Positions 43,486 through 51,872 of a stretch of DNA of 64,000 nucleotides are shown here, piece by piece. Location: NCBI RefSeq assembly GCF_001435315.1, contig NZ_AZGK01000003.1:1-64000 (forward strand), written 5' to 3'. The number at the start of each line of letters is the position of its first letter. The first letter of the stretch is position 1. Both the position numbers and the translations under genes were made by a program. Source of the DNA: Lentilactobacillus parabuchneri DSM 5707 = NBRC 107865. GTDB lineage: Bacteria > Bacillota > Bacilli > Lactobacillales > Lactobacillaceae. The notes under the pieces are model-generated. The model had not been told where the DNA came from, made no database searches, and saw nothing but the letters and a program-made list of their open reading frames with translations.

Positions 43486-45135
43486 TCAATTCCTTTCGTA
43501 TTTGTACAGGTAGGCTGACCATGGCTGGAGCTTCATGGAAGCCGGTCGTTGTTTTTCTGAATCGTTTGTGAGAACTAATTTGAGGTTTTGATAAGTATCC
43601 GGAACCTGATAGCTGGCGGATTGATCACTTAAATTGGTGATAATTAAGTAGCCGCTGCGTCCGGATTCTCTGGTGTAAACGTATAACTGGTGGTCGTTGG
43701 TATTGACTAACGCATACTGGCCATCGAGTAAAATCGGATCATGCCGTCTTAGCTCAACTAATTTTCGGTAGAAGTTAAGGACTGAATTGGCGTTGGTTTC
43801 CTCGGTTTCGACGTTGACTTCAACGTTGTTGGGATTAACTTCAATCCACGGTTTGTGGCTGCTAAAGCCGCCGGTTGACGTCCGATCCCACTGCATGGGT
43901 GTCCGGGCATTATCGCGGCTCTTGCTGCGAAGCTTAAACAACGTCTGGGCTTTGGTCGCGCCCTTTTGTAGTTCTTCACGATAAAAGCGTTTGGAATCCA
44001 GGTCGCGGTACTGATCAATCGTTTCAAAATCAACGTTACTCATGCCCAACTCTTGACCTTGGTAAATAAATGGCGTGCCTTTCATCAAAAAGTACATCAT
44101 CGCAAGTGCGGTCGCGCTTTGACTGCGCATGGTTGTGTCATTACCGAAATATGAAACCGCTCGGGGCAAATCATGATTTTCCAGGAATAAGGCGTTCCAG
44201 CCGATTCCCTCCAAACCGGTCTGCCAGTTGGATAACGCCTGGCGTAGTTGAGCAACATCGACTTGACCAACCGTAAACTTTTCCCAAAAGCTAACGTGAT
44301 CAAATTGAAAAATCATATCGAAATAGCCGTTTTTTGAATTGACCCACTGTTGAGCCCGACGAACAGGGACCCCGCCAGCTTCTCCGACAGTCATGAGATG
44401 GTCGCGCTTGAAGTCGGCGCTCAATTCAGCGAGCAGTTTGTCAATGCCTGGCACGTTATTCATGGCATCTTCTTGGTCTGCGACATCTGCGAATGACTGA
44501 TTTTTCTTCAAATGTGAGATGGCATCCAACCGGAAGCCATCAACGCCTTTAGCTGCCCACCAATCAATGATCTTCATGACTGCTTGATGAACCTTGGGAT
44601 TTTCCCAGTTCAAGTCAGGTTGCTGCTTGGCAAATAAGTGATAGTAATATTCGTCAGTTGCCGGGTTGTATTCCCAAGCTGAGCCACCGAATAGTGATAC
44701 CCAGTTGTTAGGCAGCTTGCCGTTATCAGCTTTGCGCCAGATATAAAAATCATGATAGGGATTGTCAATGGATTTCTTAGCTTCTTGGAACCATCGATGC
44801 TGATCCGATGTGTGGTTGATGACGAGGTCAAAGACGACGCGAATATCGTTTCGATGAAAATCATCGATCATTTTGAATGTGTCATCCAATGTGCCATATT
44901 GAGGATCGACATCTTCATAGTTTGACACATCGTAACCATTATCGACGTTTGGTGAAGCGAAGAATGGTGATAACCAAACGAAGTTTACGCCAAGTGACTT
45001 GATGTAAGGGATCTTTTGAATAATTCCCTGAAGGTCGCCGATGCCATCACTATTACTGTCATAAAAGCTTTTCGGGTATATTTGATAACCAACGGCGTTC
45101 TTCCACCAGGTTGGGTTTTGTTGATTGTTAATCAA
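43486..45135 (-). CDS. GH13 alpha-glucosidase (probable alpha-1,4 type)
   Basis: 549 residues from a TTG eight bases after AGAGG; a GTG three codons upstream lies inside that RBS. GH13 motifs: [11 protein letters not shown], nucleophile Asp204 in GFRLDAISH, acid/base Glu252 in TVGEAGG, and FLENHDLPR. The residue after the nucleophile is Ala; in this subfamily Val there goes with alpha-1,6 specificity and Ala/Thr with alpha-1,4, so a maltase or broad alpha-glucosidase is more likely than oligo-1,6-glucosidase. First gene of the operon, cytoplasmic, hydrolysing imported oligosaccharides. Confidence 0.88.
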   Translation of the reverse strand: MINNQQNPTWWKNAVGYQIYPKSFYDSNSDGIGDLQGIIQKIPYIKSLGVNFVWLSPFFASPNVDNGYDVSNYEDVDPQYGTLDDTFKMIDDFHRNDIRVVFDLVINHTSDQHRWFQEAKKSIDNPYHDFYIWRKADNGKLPNNWVSLFGGSAWEYNPATDEYYYHLFAKQQPDLNWENPKVHQAVMKIIDWWAAKGVDGFRLDAISHLKKNQSFADVADQEDAMNNVPGIDKLLAELSADFKRDHLMTVGEAGGVPVRRAQQWVNSKNGYFDMIFQFDHVSFWEKFTVGQVDVAQLRQALSNWQTGLEGIGWNALFLENHDLPRAVSYFGNDTTMRSQSATALAMMYFLMKGTPFIYQGQELGMSNVDFETIDQYRDLDSKRFYREELQKGATKAQTLFKLRSKSRDNARTPMQWDRTSTGGFSSHKPWIEVNPNNVEVNVETEETNANSVLNFYRKLVELRRHDPILLDGQYALVNTNDHQLYVYTRESGRSGYLIITNLSDQSASYQVPDTYQNLKLVLTNDSEKQRPASMKLQPWSAYLYKYERN

Positions 45136-45157
45136 AGTGCTCACCTCTCACAGTTTT

Positions 45158-45171
45158 TGAAACCCCTTTCA
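45158..45171 (-). promoter_or_regulatory. cre box of the glucoside operon
   Basis: On the minus strand TGAAAGGGGTTTCA fits 13 of 14 cre consensus positions (GG in place of the central CG). It starts about nine bases downstream of the -10 box, a position at which CcpA would block initiation or escape. Confidence 0.6.
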
Positions 45172-45179
45172 CAAAACAC

Positions 45180-45219
45180 ATGATACACGCTTACATGTTC
45201 ATGTGTCAATCGTTTGACA
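45180..45219 (-). promoter_or_regulatory. Glucoside operon promoter with LacI-type operator
   Basis: The palindrome TGTCAATCGTTTGACA (45204-45219) is a typical LacI-family operator with central CG. Its left half doubles as the minus-strand -35 box TTGACA (45204-45209), 18 bases from -10 TATCAT (45180-45185). Binding of the divergent LacI protein would hide the -35 box. Confidence 0.8.
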
Positions 45220-45289
45220 TAAATTTCCATAAAATATTTTTTCAATATGCTATACTTAGACTGATAAAACGCGATGGGAAGGTGATTTC

Positions 45290-46276
45290 ATGCAGCCCAA
45301 GTTGGCAGATGTTGCAAAATTGGCAGGGGTATCGGTGACAACTGTGTCACGTGTCATTAATGACCGGGGATATCTTTCGGCCAATACCAAGGAAAAGGTA
45401 TTCGCTGCAATGCAGCAGTTGAACTATCAACCGAGTCTAGCGGCCCGTGTCCTGCAGGGAAAACAATTTAAGCTCGTCGGACTAATTTTTGCCAGTTTGG
45501 AGAATCCTTTTATTGCCCAGTTGGTCGTTGAAATTGAGAATCGACTGTTCACACACGGATATAAGGCGATTATTTGCAATAGCATGGACAATCCTGAAAA
45601 AGAGCAGCAATATTTAAAGATGTTATTGGCGAACCAGGTTGATGGCATTATCACCGGGTCTCATAATGAAGGAATTGAAGAGTATAAAATGTCGGGGTTG
45701 CCAATTGTGTCGTCCGACCGTTATTTTCAAAATAAGATTCCGACGGTCAGCAGTGATAATCAGGCTGGGGGCGAATTGGCCGCTCGGACGATGATCGAGA
45801 AGGGCTCTAAAAAGTTCATGCTGGTTTCGGGCAGTTTGGAAAAGAAGGCACCGAATAATGCCCGGATCACCGGATTTGAGAAAATTGCTGCAGATCGCAA
45901 ATTTCCCGTTGAAGTGGTAGAATTTCCATTTAATTCGACGCCAACGATTCGACGGGCAACATTGCGGGAGAAATTGCTGAGTTATCATCCGGACGGCATT
46001 TTCTGTACCGACGATCAAACGGCTCTGTTATGTATGCAAGAGGCGCGTAAGCTGGGGATGCAAATTCCCAAAGATGTTCAAGTGATTGGCTACGATGGGT
46101 CGGATTACGTTCAGGAATATCACCCAGAGTTAAGTACCATCGTTCAACCAGTCAGCGATATTGCCGAACTGTTGGTCCGATTGTTGTTCAACCGGCTCCA
46201 ACAAAACGACGACCAGCTGTTGGACAAATATGTACTGCCGATTAAGTTGTTACAGCGCGAATCGTTGCGAAAATAA
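45290..46276 (+). CDS. LacI family regulator of the glucoside operon
   Basis: 328 residues. N-terminal helix-turn-helix with hinge (LADVAKLAGVSVTTVSRVIN, then LQGKQFKLVGLIF) and a periplasmic-binding-protein-like sensor domain (VDGIITGSHN, VSSDNQAGGELAA, GIFCTDDQTALLCMQ, TIVQPVSDIAELLV). RBS GGGAAGGTG. Divergent from the alpha-glucosidase operon and separated from it by a clear LacI operator, so it is very likely the local repressor induced by the transported sugar or a product. Confidence 0.92.
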   Translation: MQPKLADVAKLAGVSVTTVSRVINDRGYLSANTKEKVFAAMQQLNYQPSLAARVLQGKQFKLVGLIFASLENPFIAQLVVEIENRLFTHGYKAIICNSMDNPEKEQQYLKMLLANQVDGIITGSHNEGIEEYKMSGLPIVSSDRYFQNKIPTVSSDNQAGGELAARTMIEKGSKKFMLVSGSLEKKAPNNARITGFEKIAADRKFPVEVVEFPFNSTPTIRRATLREKLLSYHPDGIFCTDDQTALLCMQEARKLGMQIPKDVQVIGYDGSDYVQEYHPELSTIVQPVSDIAELLVRLLFNRLQQNDDQLLDKYVLPIKLLQRESLRK

Positions 46277-46345
46277 CACCATCGGTATTTCCATTTCTTT
46301 AATCCGGTCATTCATTCAATTGCGTAGGTTGGGAGGAAACAATTT

Positions 46346-46977
46346 TTGCCAAATATAAAGCGGCCATGGTGTATTGACGTCAAATACGTGAATGGTATGG
46401 TTAAGAAATACCGGCTGACGATGGATCTTCAACACGCATTAAACGGGGATCCACAAGGAAGAAATCTGTTACAAAATGCGTTGATTGTCGTGCCACTGGC
46501 CCCATACCTGGAATTCAAGTACCAAAAAAAGATGTCTAAGGACGCTTGGAAACGATTCAAAGTAAAAACCCAGCCACCATTTGGGATTGGTAGAATCATT
46601 AAATTCTATCAATTATCATCGGCTCGCGCCCACAAATTTCCAGTGTCTCGAAGCCAGTTTGTTGCCGCCGAGTATTGGAAGGCAGGACCTTATGCGCGGG
46701 TGAATCGGTATTTGCGTCATGATTATAAATGGTTAACCAAGTGTCAAATATCGGCTGACATTACTTATTGGCAAAGGCAGTTATATTTGAAAAAGCCACA
46801 TCCAAATGGATGCTGTCGGCTGCTCACCTGGATCCGGGTTCAAATTCGATTGAAGCAATGCCAACGCCAGTGGTTCGCACAGGAAAAGCGGTTATGGCAT
46901 GTTTAAAAAGGAAAGGTGTGGCGAAATATCGATTGGGCTTATACGTCCGGAAGCTGCTATTTTGGCGCACGTTTTAA
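46346..46977 (+). pseudogene. Hypothetical gene split by a one-base frameshift
   Basis: A TTG start with GGAGG nine bases upstream opens a frame of 186 codons ending at 46906. The last 40 codons of that frame have an unnatural composition (paired Cys, many Trp, Gln, Arg), whereas the -1 frame from about 46752 to 46977 gives a normal-looking sequence (ATSKWMLSAAHLDPGSNSIE). One added base between 46752 and about 46795, for example in the A5 run at 46790, would join them into one protein of about 210 residues. The product is basic, without signal peptide, and not recognised. It lies after the LacI gene and before a terminator. Confidence 0.6.
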
Positions 46978-46999
46978 TTAGATAACTTCAAATCAACAG

Positions 47000-47044
47000 A
47001 AAAAGGCCGAGTCAAAAGTTCACCACTTTTGATTCGGCCTTTTA
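47000..47044. terminator. Bidirectional terminator before pepI
   Basis: AAAAAGGCCGAGTCAAAAGT and ACTTTTGATTCGGCCTTTT form a long stem between convergent genes. The arms are related to the terminator at 20655-20695. Confidence 0.9.
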
Positions 47045-47080
47045 GACTGCACGATAATATCGTGAGTTGGCTTATTTAAT

Positions 47081-47992
47081 TTATTTATTAAACGTGTCGC
47101 TTTCAACTTCTCGAATGAAGGTTGCCAGATGATCGTAGTAAACATCTGGATTGTCGACCATATGATGGTGACCGCCTTCTGGAGTTGAGACAAATTTGGC
47201 GTTTGGAATCATTTCAGCCATTCGTTTTCCAGTGGCAATCGGCATGGTTTCGTGTTCACCAAATGTGACCAGAGTTGGCACCTTAATGTTTTTGAGCTGA
47301 TCGGTGAAGTCCCACTCTGCTAATTTTCCGGTCACAACGAATTCGTTGTCGCCTTGGAAAGCGCCATAAATATCTGTGTTGGTAACATCGATCAAATGGG
47401 AAAGTTTTGAAGGCTGCTTGCGGTCGATGTAACCCTTGTTCAAAATATCAACGTATGATTGGTACTTGTCGTTATCATAGTCGCCCTTGGCTTCACAAGC
47501 CTTCATGTAAGCAACTTGTTCAGGAGTTAACGCTTTTTCGCGGACTTCTTCCAAGTGCTCAGTGTAGTCGTCGATGCGGTCAACCATTGATGAAATGATG
47601 GCACCCTTTAAGTGTTGACCAAATTTGGCGGCGTATTCTTGAACTAACAGTCCGCCCCATGATTGGCCAATGAGGTAGAAGTTATCCAAGCCAAGCTTAT
47701 CACGCACTTCATCGACTTCATTTAAGAAGTAATCGTAGTTTAGGATGTCCTCGCGGTTCTTTGGATCGCTGAAATCAGGACTATCGGAATACCATGAGCC
47801 AAGTTGATCATACATCGTCACCTGCACGTCCAAGCCCTGCTTTTTAAGTTGCTTGGCTGCGTCTTCCCAGTATTCATGTTCACCACCAGGGCCACCGTGT
47901 AATGCTAACAAATGAATATCGCCGGTCCCTTGTGTGTTGGTCCATAAGTGATATCCGTTATCCAAAGTAATGATCTTTGTTCCTTGTTTCAT
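47081..47992 (-). CDS. pepI: Proline iminopeptidase (peptidase S33)
   Basis: 303 residues, alpha/beta hydrolase fold. Oxyanion motif LHGGPGG (31-37), nucleophile Ser111 in GQSWGG, the DQLGSW strand typical of proline iminopeptidases, and the catalytic His in EGGHHHM. It releases N-terminal proline from peptides in the cytoplasm. It lies 44 bases downstream of pepX on the same strand, so both proline-specific peptidases appear to form one operon for use of proline-rich peptides. Confidence 0.93.
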   Translation of the reverse strand: MKQGTKIITLDNGYHLWTNTQGTGDIHLLALHGGPGGEHEYWEDAAKQLKKQGLDVQVTMYDQLGSWYSDSPDFSDPKNREDILNYDYFLNEVDEVRDKLGLDNFYLIGQSWGGLLVQEYAAKFGQHLKGAIISSMVDRIDDYTEHLEEVREKALTPEQVAYMKACEAKGDYDNDKYQSYVDILNKGYIDRKQPSKLSHLIDVTNTDIYGAFQGDNEFVVTGKLAEWDFTDQLKNIKVPTLVTFGEHETMPIATGKRMAEMIPNAKFVSTPEGGHHHMVDNPDVYYDHLATFIREVESDTFNK

Positions 47993-48036
47993 ATAATCAC
48001 CTATCCTTATCCTTATTTATAAAAATCATATCACAT

Positions 48037-50472
48037 TTAGCGGTTATTAGCATTGCCGGAAAGCAACGGAAGTTCGATTTGAGAAGCGCCCAGGTCAACT
48101 GAATAGGTAATGTCTTGGTTTCCGCGAATAGTGTAGTCCATGTCGGTGGCGTAAATGATGATCCCCAGTTGATGGCCCTTTAAGAGTCGCCAGAATGTTG
48201 GTTGAAAGGCCATCTCAAAGTTATAGTATTGGCCAGCTTTAAGATCGTCTGATTTGTAATTATTAGTGCGGTTTTGCATGTTCATGTGGGCATCGGTAAA
48301 TTTCTTGTATGCGGAGACTTTTGGTTCCGGTAGAAACTCTTTCAAGTCATCCTTGCGCCAATTATAGCCGGTAATAATCTTTTGGGCGGCTAAGACTTGT
48401 GGGACAGCCGTTAACCGCTTTTCGTCACCGTAGTCAACCAGCGCTGCACTCAACAAGCCCAGATCAGCGCTGCTAAATGCCCTCAAGGTAATTTTTGCTT
48501 CGCCGTCGACGATCATGTCTTGATCCAAAGGTTCGGTAACCAGCTTAATGGCGTGCTTATCCATCTTGGAATGCGACTTGGTAAACAAAGCGTGTTGCCA
48601 TTTGTGGGTTTCAGCCACGTATTGTTTAAACAGGTCTTGTGGCAGCTGGTCGTTGAAGCTTTGATTTTCATTGAGGTCCGTGAACCGTTGGTCGTTTAAC
48701 GAAATGGTCTTGACTTCGGCATCGCTTCCCCAATCCTGATAAGTATTCCAAGTTTCCGGTTCAGCGTTATCCTGAACCAAAACATCAGGAACGACTTGAT
48801 TAGCCTGGTTATCGACGTCCAGTAATTTGTTGGTTAACCATAAGTTAGCTAAATCAGTAAAATCAACTGAACGGAAATTATTAAGATACTCATGCTGACC
48901 TTGGTGAAGAACGAGCTTTTGGGTAATGGCTTCATTTTTTAAAGTATTTCGGAGGTTATAAACATGTGAGAGCTTGACATTCCAGTCATTCAAGCCGTGA
49001 ACCAACATCATATCTGCTTTGATATTGACGTTTTTCAGGAGGTTTCGATTATCCCAAAACTTGTTATAACTACCAGACTGTCGATCTTGGCCGCTGGTCA
49101 GCTTTTTCAGTTGTGCCAGCCAAGTGTCCTTAATCTTTAAGTAATCAGCGGCGGATTGTTCGCGGCTAAACGTGATTTCACCTAAGACATCAGCGTCTTC
49201 ACCTTGGAAGCCGCCAGGCGCGACGACCAAGCCGTTTTCACGGTAGTAGTTGTAATAATTGGAAATGCCGGCTTCAACAATGGCGGTCTTGAAACCATCA
49301 ACGCCGGTCAGCGCAGCAGCTGTAGCTAAGGTGCCCAAGTATGAACGGCCGGTCATGCCGACGTTGCCGTTGGACCACCATGCTTTGATGCCAACTTGGT
49401 CGGTCCGATTGGTAAATGCGGTCCGATCACCGTGGAGCCATTCAATAATTGCAGTTGCACTAATGGTTTCGTCGGGCGTTCCGGTGGTGCGGACACCGTC
49501 GGAATCCTTAGTACCAATACCGGATGAGTAAACCACGGCAAATCCTCTGGCCAAGAAATAATCATTTAGCGTATAGGTCCAGGTTTTGACGAAGGTTTCT
49601 TCTGCGACTTCACTGGTTGCCTGAACGGGTCTTGGCGCCGGTAAATTTGAGTGGTCATAATCAAATTTAACGTCTTGATAACTCAAGTTATTCGGTTCCT
49701 TGCGGGTGAGGGGCTTGTTGACATCGTGGGTCATATCATCGGCTTGTTTATCGTTGGTTCCTTGATCGTACGGGCTGGCCGTGAAGACAACCGGCACCTT
49801 CAAACCACCTTCTGTATCGGCTGGACGGATAATTTCTGCCTTGAGCAGGTCACGTTTGCCATCGTGATCGGTGTCCAGTGGCGCTTCAACGTAAACCACC
49901 TCGCGAATCAGCTTGCTGGTATCGAACACCGCTTGGGATTTACCGTTGAAGATCAATGGGCGTTTGAGCGTGCCTTTGTCATCAAAAAATTGGTGGTAGT
50001 ACCCTTGGCCGGCCAAATAGTCAATCAGTGTCTGGCCAAACTTGGTTCGGGTATTAAGCAGCTTGTACCAAGCATCAATGAGTTGATCGCGATTCAACGT
50101 ATTAGGAACGTCGGCGACCGGCAATTTCCATTCAGTCATTGATTTGAATGGATCATGGAGGTCAAAGTCCAGGCCGACTTCAAAGCCTAAGAGCTGTAGG
50201 CCAACGTTATAGAAGGCCAACTTTGAGACGGCGTCTTGGGTGGTGGTGTACGCGTAAGCATTCAGTTCTGGGGTCGCCATCAAATTTGAAACTTTTTGAG
50301 TCCGGGTGGCCAAACCCTGCTTTTCAATAAAGAACTTCAATAAAAATTGGCGATACAGCATGACTGGATCGGCCATCTTTTTCGTTTGAGCGGTTAAGAA
50401 TTGAATATCCGCCAACTCTTTAACGATTTGATCATGGTTCGTGGGAACATAAGCAAACTGATTGATTTTCAT
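48037..50472 (-). CDS. pepX: Xaa-Pro dipeptidyl-peptidase (peptidase S15)
   Basis: 811 residues, the usual length of lactobacillar PepX. The N-terminal dimerisation helices (MKINQFAYVPTNHDQIVKEL) are followed by the S15 catalytic domain with VYVEAPLDTDHDGKRDLLKAEIIRP, SSGIGTKDSDG and the nucleophile Ser377 in GMTGRSYLGT; GLNDWNVKL supplies the Asp and HQGQHEYL the His. The C-terminal jelly-roll domain closes the protein. It removes Xaa-Pro dipeptides from proline-rich peptides. RBS AGGAGG. Followed by pepI. Confidence 0.95.
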   Translation of the reverse strand: MKINQFAYVPTNHDQIVKELADIQFLTAQTKKMADPVMLYRQFLLKFFIEKQGLATRTQKVSNLMATPELNAYAYTTTQDAVSKLAFYNVGLQLLGFEVGLDFDLHDPFKSMTEWKLPVADVPNTLNRDQLIDAWYKLLNTRTKFGQTLIDYLAGQGYYHQFFDDKGTLKRPLIFNGKSQAVFDTSKLIREVVYVEAPLDTDHDGKRDLLKAEIIRPADTEGGLKVPVVFTASPYDQGTNDKQADDMTHDVNKPLTRKEPNNLSYQDVKFDYDHSNLPAPRPVQATSEVAEETFVKTWTYTLNDYFLARGFAVVYSSGIGTKDSDGVRTTGTPDETISATAIIEWLHGDRTAFTNRTDQVGIKAWWSNGNVGMTGRSYLGTLATAAALTGVDGFKTAIVEAGISNYYNYYRENGLVVAPGGFQGEDADVLGEITFSREQSAADYLKIKDTWLAQLKKLTSGQDRQSGSYNKFWDNRNLLKNVNIKADMMLVHGLNDWNVKLSHVYNLRNTLKNEAITQKLVLHQGQHEYLNNFRSVDFTDLANLWLTNKLLDVDNQANQVVPDVLVQDNAEPETWNTYQDWGSDAEVKTISLNDQRFTDLNENQSFNDQLPQDLFKQYVAETHKWQHALFTKSHSKMDKHAIKLVTEPLDQDMIVDGEAKITLRAFSSADLGLLSAALVDYGDEKRLTAVPQVLAAQKIITGYNWRKDDLKEFLPEPKVSAYKKFTDAHMNMQNRTNNYKSDDLKAGQYYNFEMAFQPTFWRLLKGHQLGIIIYATDMDYTIRGNQDITYSVDLGASQIELPLLSGNANNR

Positions 50473-50511
50473 AAACTACCTCCTGAAAATGATTGTTAAA
50501 GCCATTATACC

Positions 50512-51732
50512 TTACTTTTGTGGGCCTGAATCGGTCGGATGGCGACGAAATTCGGATGGTGTCACGCCCACGAAACGCTTAAAGACCCGAATGAAGTAGG
50601 TTAAATCGTTAAACCCAATGATCATGGCAATATCGGTAATCGACGGCTCAGCGTGCACCAGATATTTCTTGGCTTCGACGATCCGCCGCTGGTTGATATA
50701 GTCCGTCACACTCAGACCGATTTCCTGCTTGAATTTTCTGGATAAGTACGATGGATGGCTGCCAACAGCGGCCGCAATGTCGTCTAACGCAATATGGTGC
50801 CCCAAATTGAGGAGAATATAATCAAGCGCGCGTTTGATCATTGGCGAGGCGCCGGAAGTTGAAACATCCTGGACTAACTGGCAATATTCAGTCGTCATTG
50901 AACCGACCAGCGTGTGGAGCCCAGCCAAGTTATTTTGCCGTTCAATCAGAAGGGCGTACTTTTCTGAAATTGCGTTGAGAAAGACTGGATGAACGCCACC
51001 TTGGTGAGCCGCGATTCGACAAATGGTGTTGAAGACAAAACAGATATTTTTTGATGACCGCAGTGGCTGGTTGGGAATCCGCTTGGAAAACGAGTCAAAA
51101 ATCCGTGTCATCGTCGTGTTCAGTTGCCGGACTGCAGCTTGATTTCCAGTCGCAATTGCATTGGTGATCTTTTCTTCATTAAGATAGTTTTCTTCGATTT
51201 GACGTTTGTTATCAGAATTAACGGTGGCAATCGATTGGTCCCTTAAATGGGTGGTGTCATCTGATTGCCCCTGCTTTTGAGGGACAATCAGCGGTTGGCT
51301 AAATAGATTGATCATCAGGGTGGCCAAATCGGCAATCTTTTGTGATGAAAGGACTGGCAGACTTTGATAGCGCTGCTCTAATTGGCGGCGCTCACTAATC
51401 GTGTCGTTGTTCTTAATCAGAATCGCGTTGATTTCAGTCGTTGTTGGTGGCGCGGTTAAAAATGGTCCCAGTAAGCCAATTGTACCGGTGGGATTCGCTA
51501 ATTTAACCGCCACCCAGGTGAGTAATGCCGAGTTTGTCACCAGGTAATGATTAACTTCCAGCGGTTTCAGGCTGTCAATGATTGATTGAAGTTGTTCTGG
51601 CGCTTGAAGATCTGCAGTTGGGTTGTCCTGAAGACGGATCAAGGCGCGTCCGTCTTGGGTAAACAAGGCAACGTCAATGTGGGTGATTGAGTAGATCAGT
51701 TCAGCTGTTTGGTGTGAATTTTGTTGGGACAC
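50512..51732 (-). CDS. AraC family transcriptional regulator
   Basis: 406 residues, GTG start with AAGGAGG eight bases upstream. The C-terminal 100 residues are the double helix-turn-helix of AraC/XylS proteins (HIALDDIAAAVGSHPSYLSRKFKQEIGLSVTDYI and SITDIAMIIGFNDLTYFIRVFKRFVGVTPSEFR). The long N-terminal part has PAS/GAF-like alternation and YSITHIDVALF; no membrane segment. It is divergent from uidA and is the best candidate for its activator. Confidence 0.88.
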   Translation of the reverse strand: MSQQNSHQTAELIYSITHIDVALFTQDGRALIRLQDNPTADLQAPEQLQSIIDSLKPLEVNHYLVTNSALLTWVAVKLANPTGTIGLLGPFLTAPPTTTEINAILIKNNDTISERRQLEQRYQSLPVLSSQKIADLATLMINLFSQPLIVPQKQGQSDDTTHLRDQSIATVNSDNKRQIEENYLNEEKITNAIATGNQAAVRQLNTTMTRIFDSFSKRIPNQPLRSSKNICFVFNTICRIAAHQGGVHPVFLNAISEKYALLIERQNNLAGLHTLVGSMTTEYCQLVQDVSTSGASPMIKRALDYILLNLGHHIALDDIAAAVGSHPSYLSRKFKQEIGLSVTDYINQRRIVEAKKYLVHAEPSITDIAMIIGFNDLTYFIRVFKRFVGVTPSEFRRHPTDSGPQK

Positions 51733-51746
51733 GCGACACGCCTCCT

Positions 51747-51760
51747 TGTTAGCGGTTACA
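51747..51760. promoter_or_regulatory. cre box in the araC-uidA intergenic region
   Basis: TGTTAGCGGTTACA fits 13 of 14 cre consensus positions. It adjoins the RBS of the AraC gene and lies about 115 bases before the uidA start, so it could mediate catabolite repression of the regulator, and through it of uidA. Confidence 0.6.
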
Positions 51761-51872
51761 TAAAAGTCATGAAAGTCCGATTAATGTTAATATTGTATAA
51801 GTATCATCCTTGATTTTAGACTATCCTTTAGATATTGAAAAGATGATTTTAATTAAATGGAGGAATTTAACA

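Noticed and set aside
49651-50142. Plus-strand frame of 163 codons antisense to pepX
   Set aside because: It lies wholly inside the well-supported pepX gene, has no RBS and no recognisable family.
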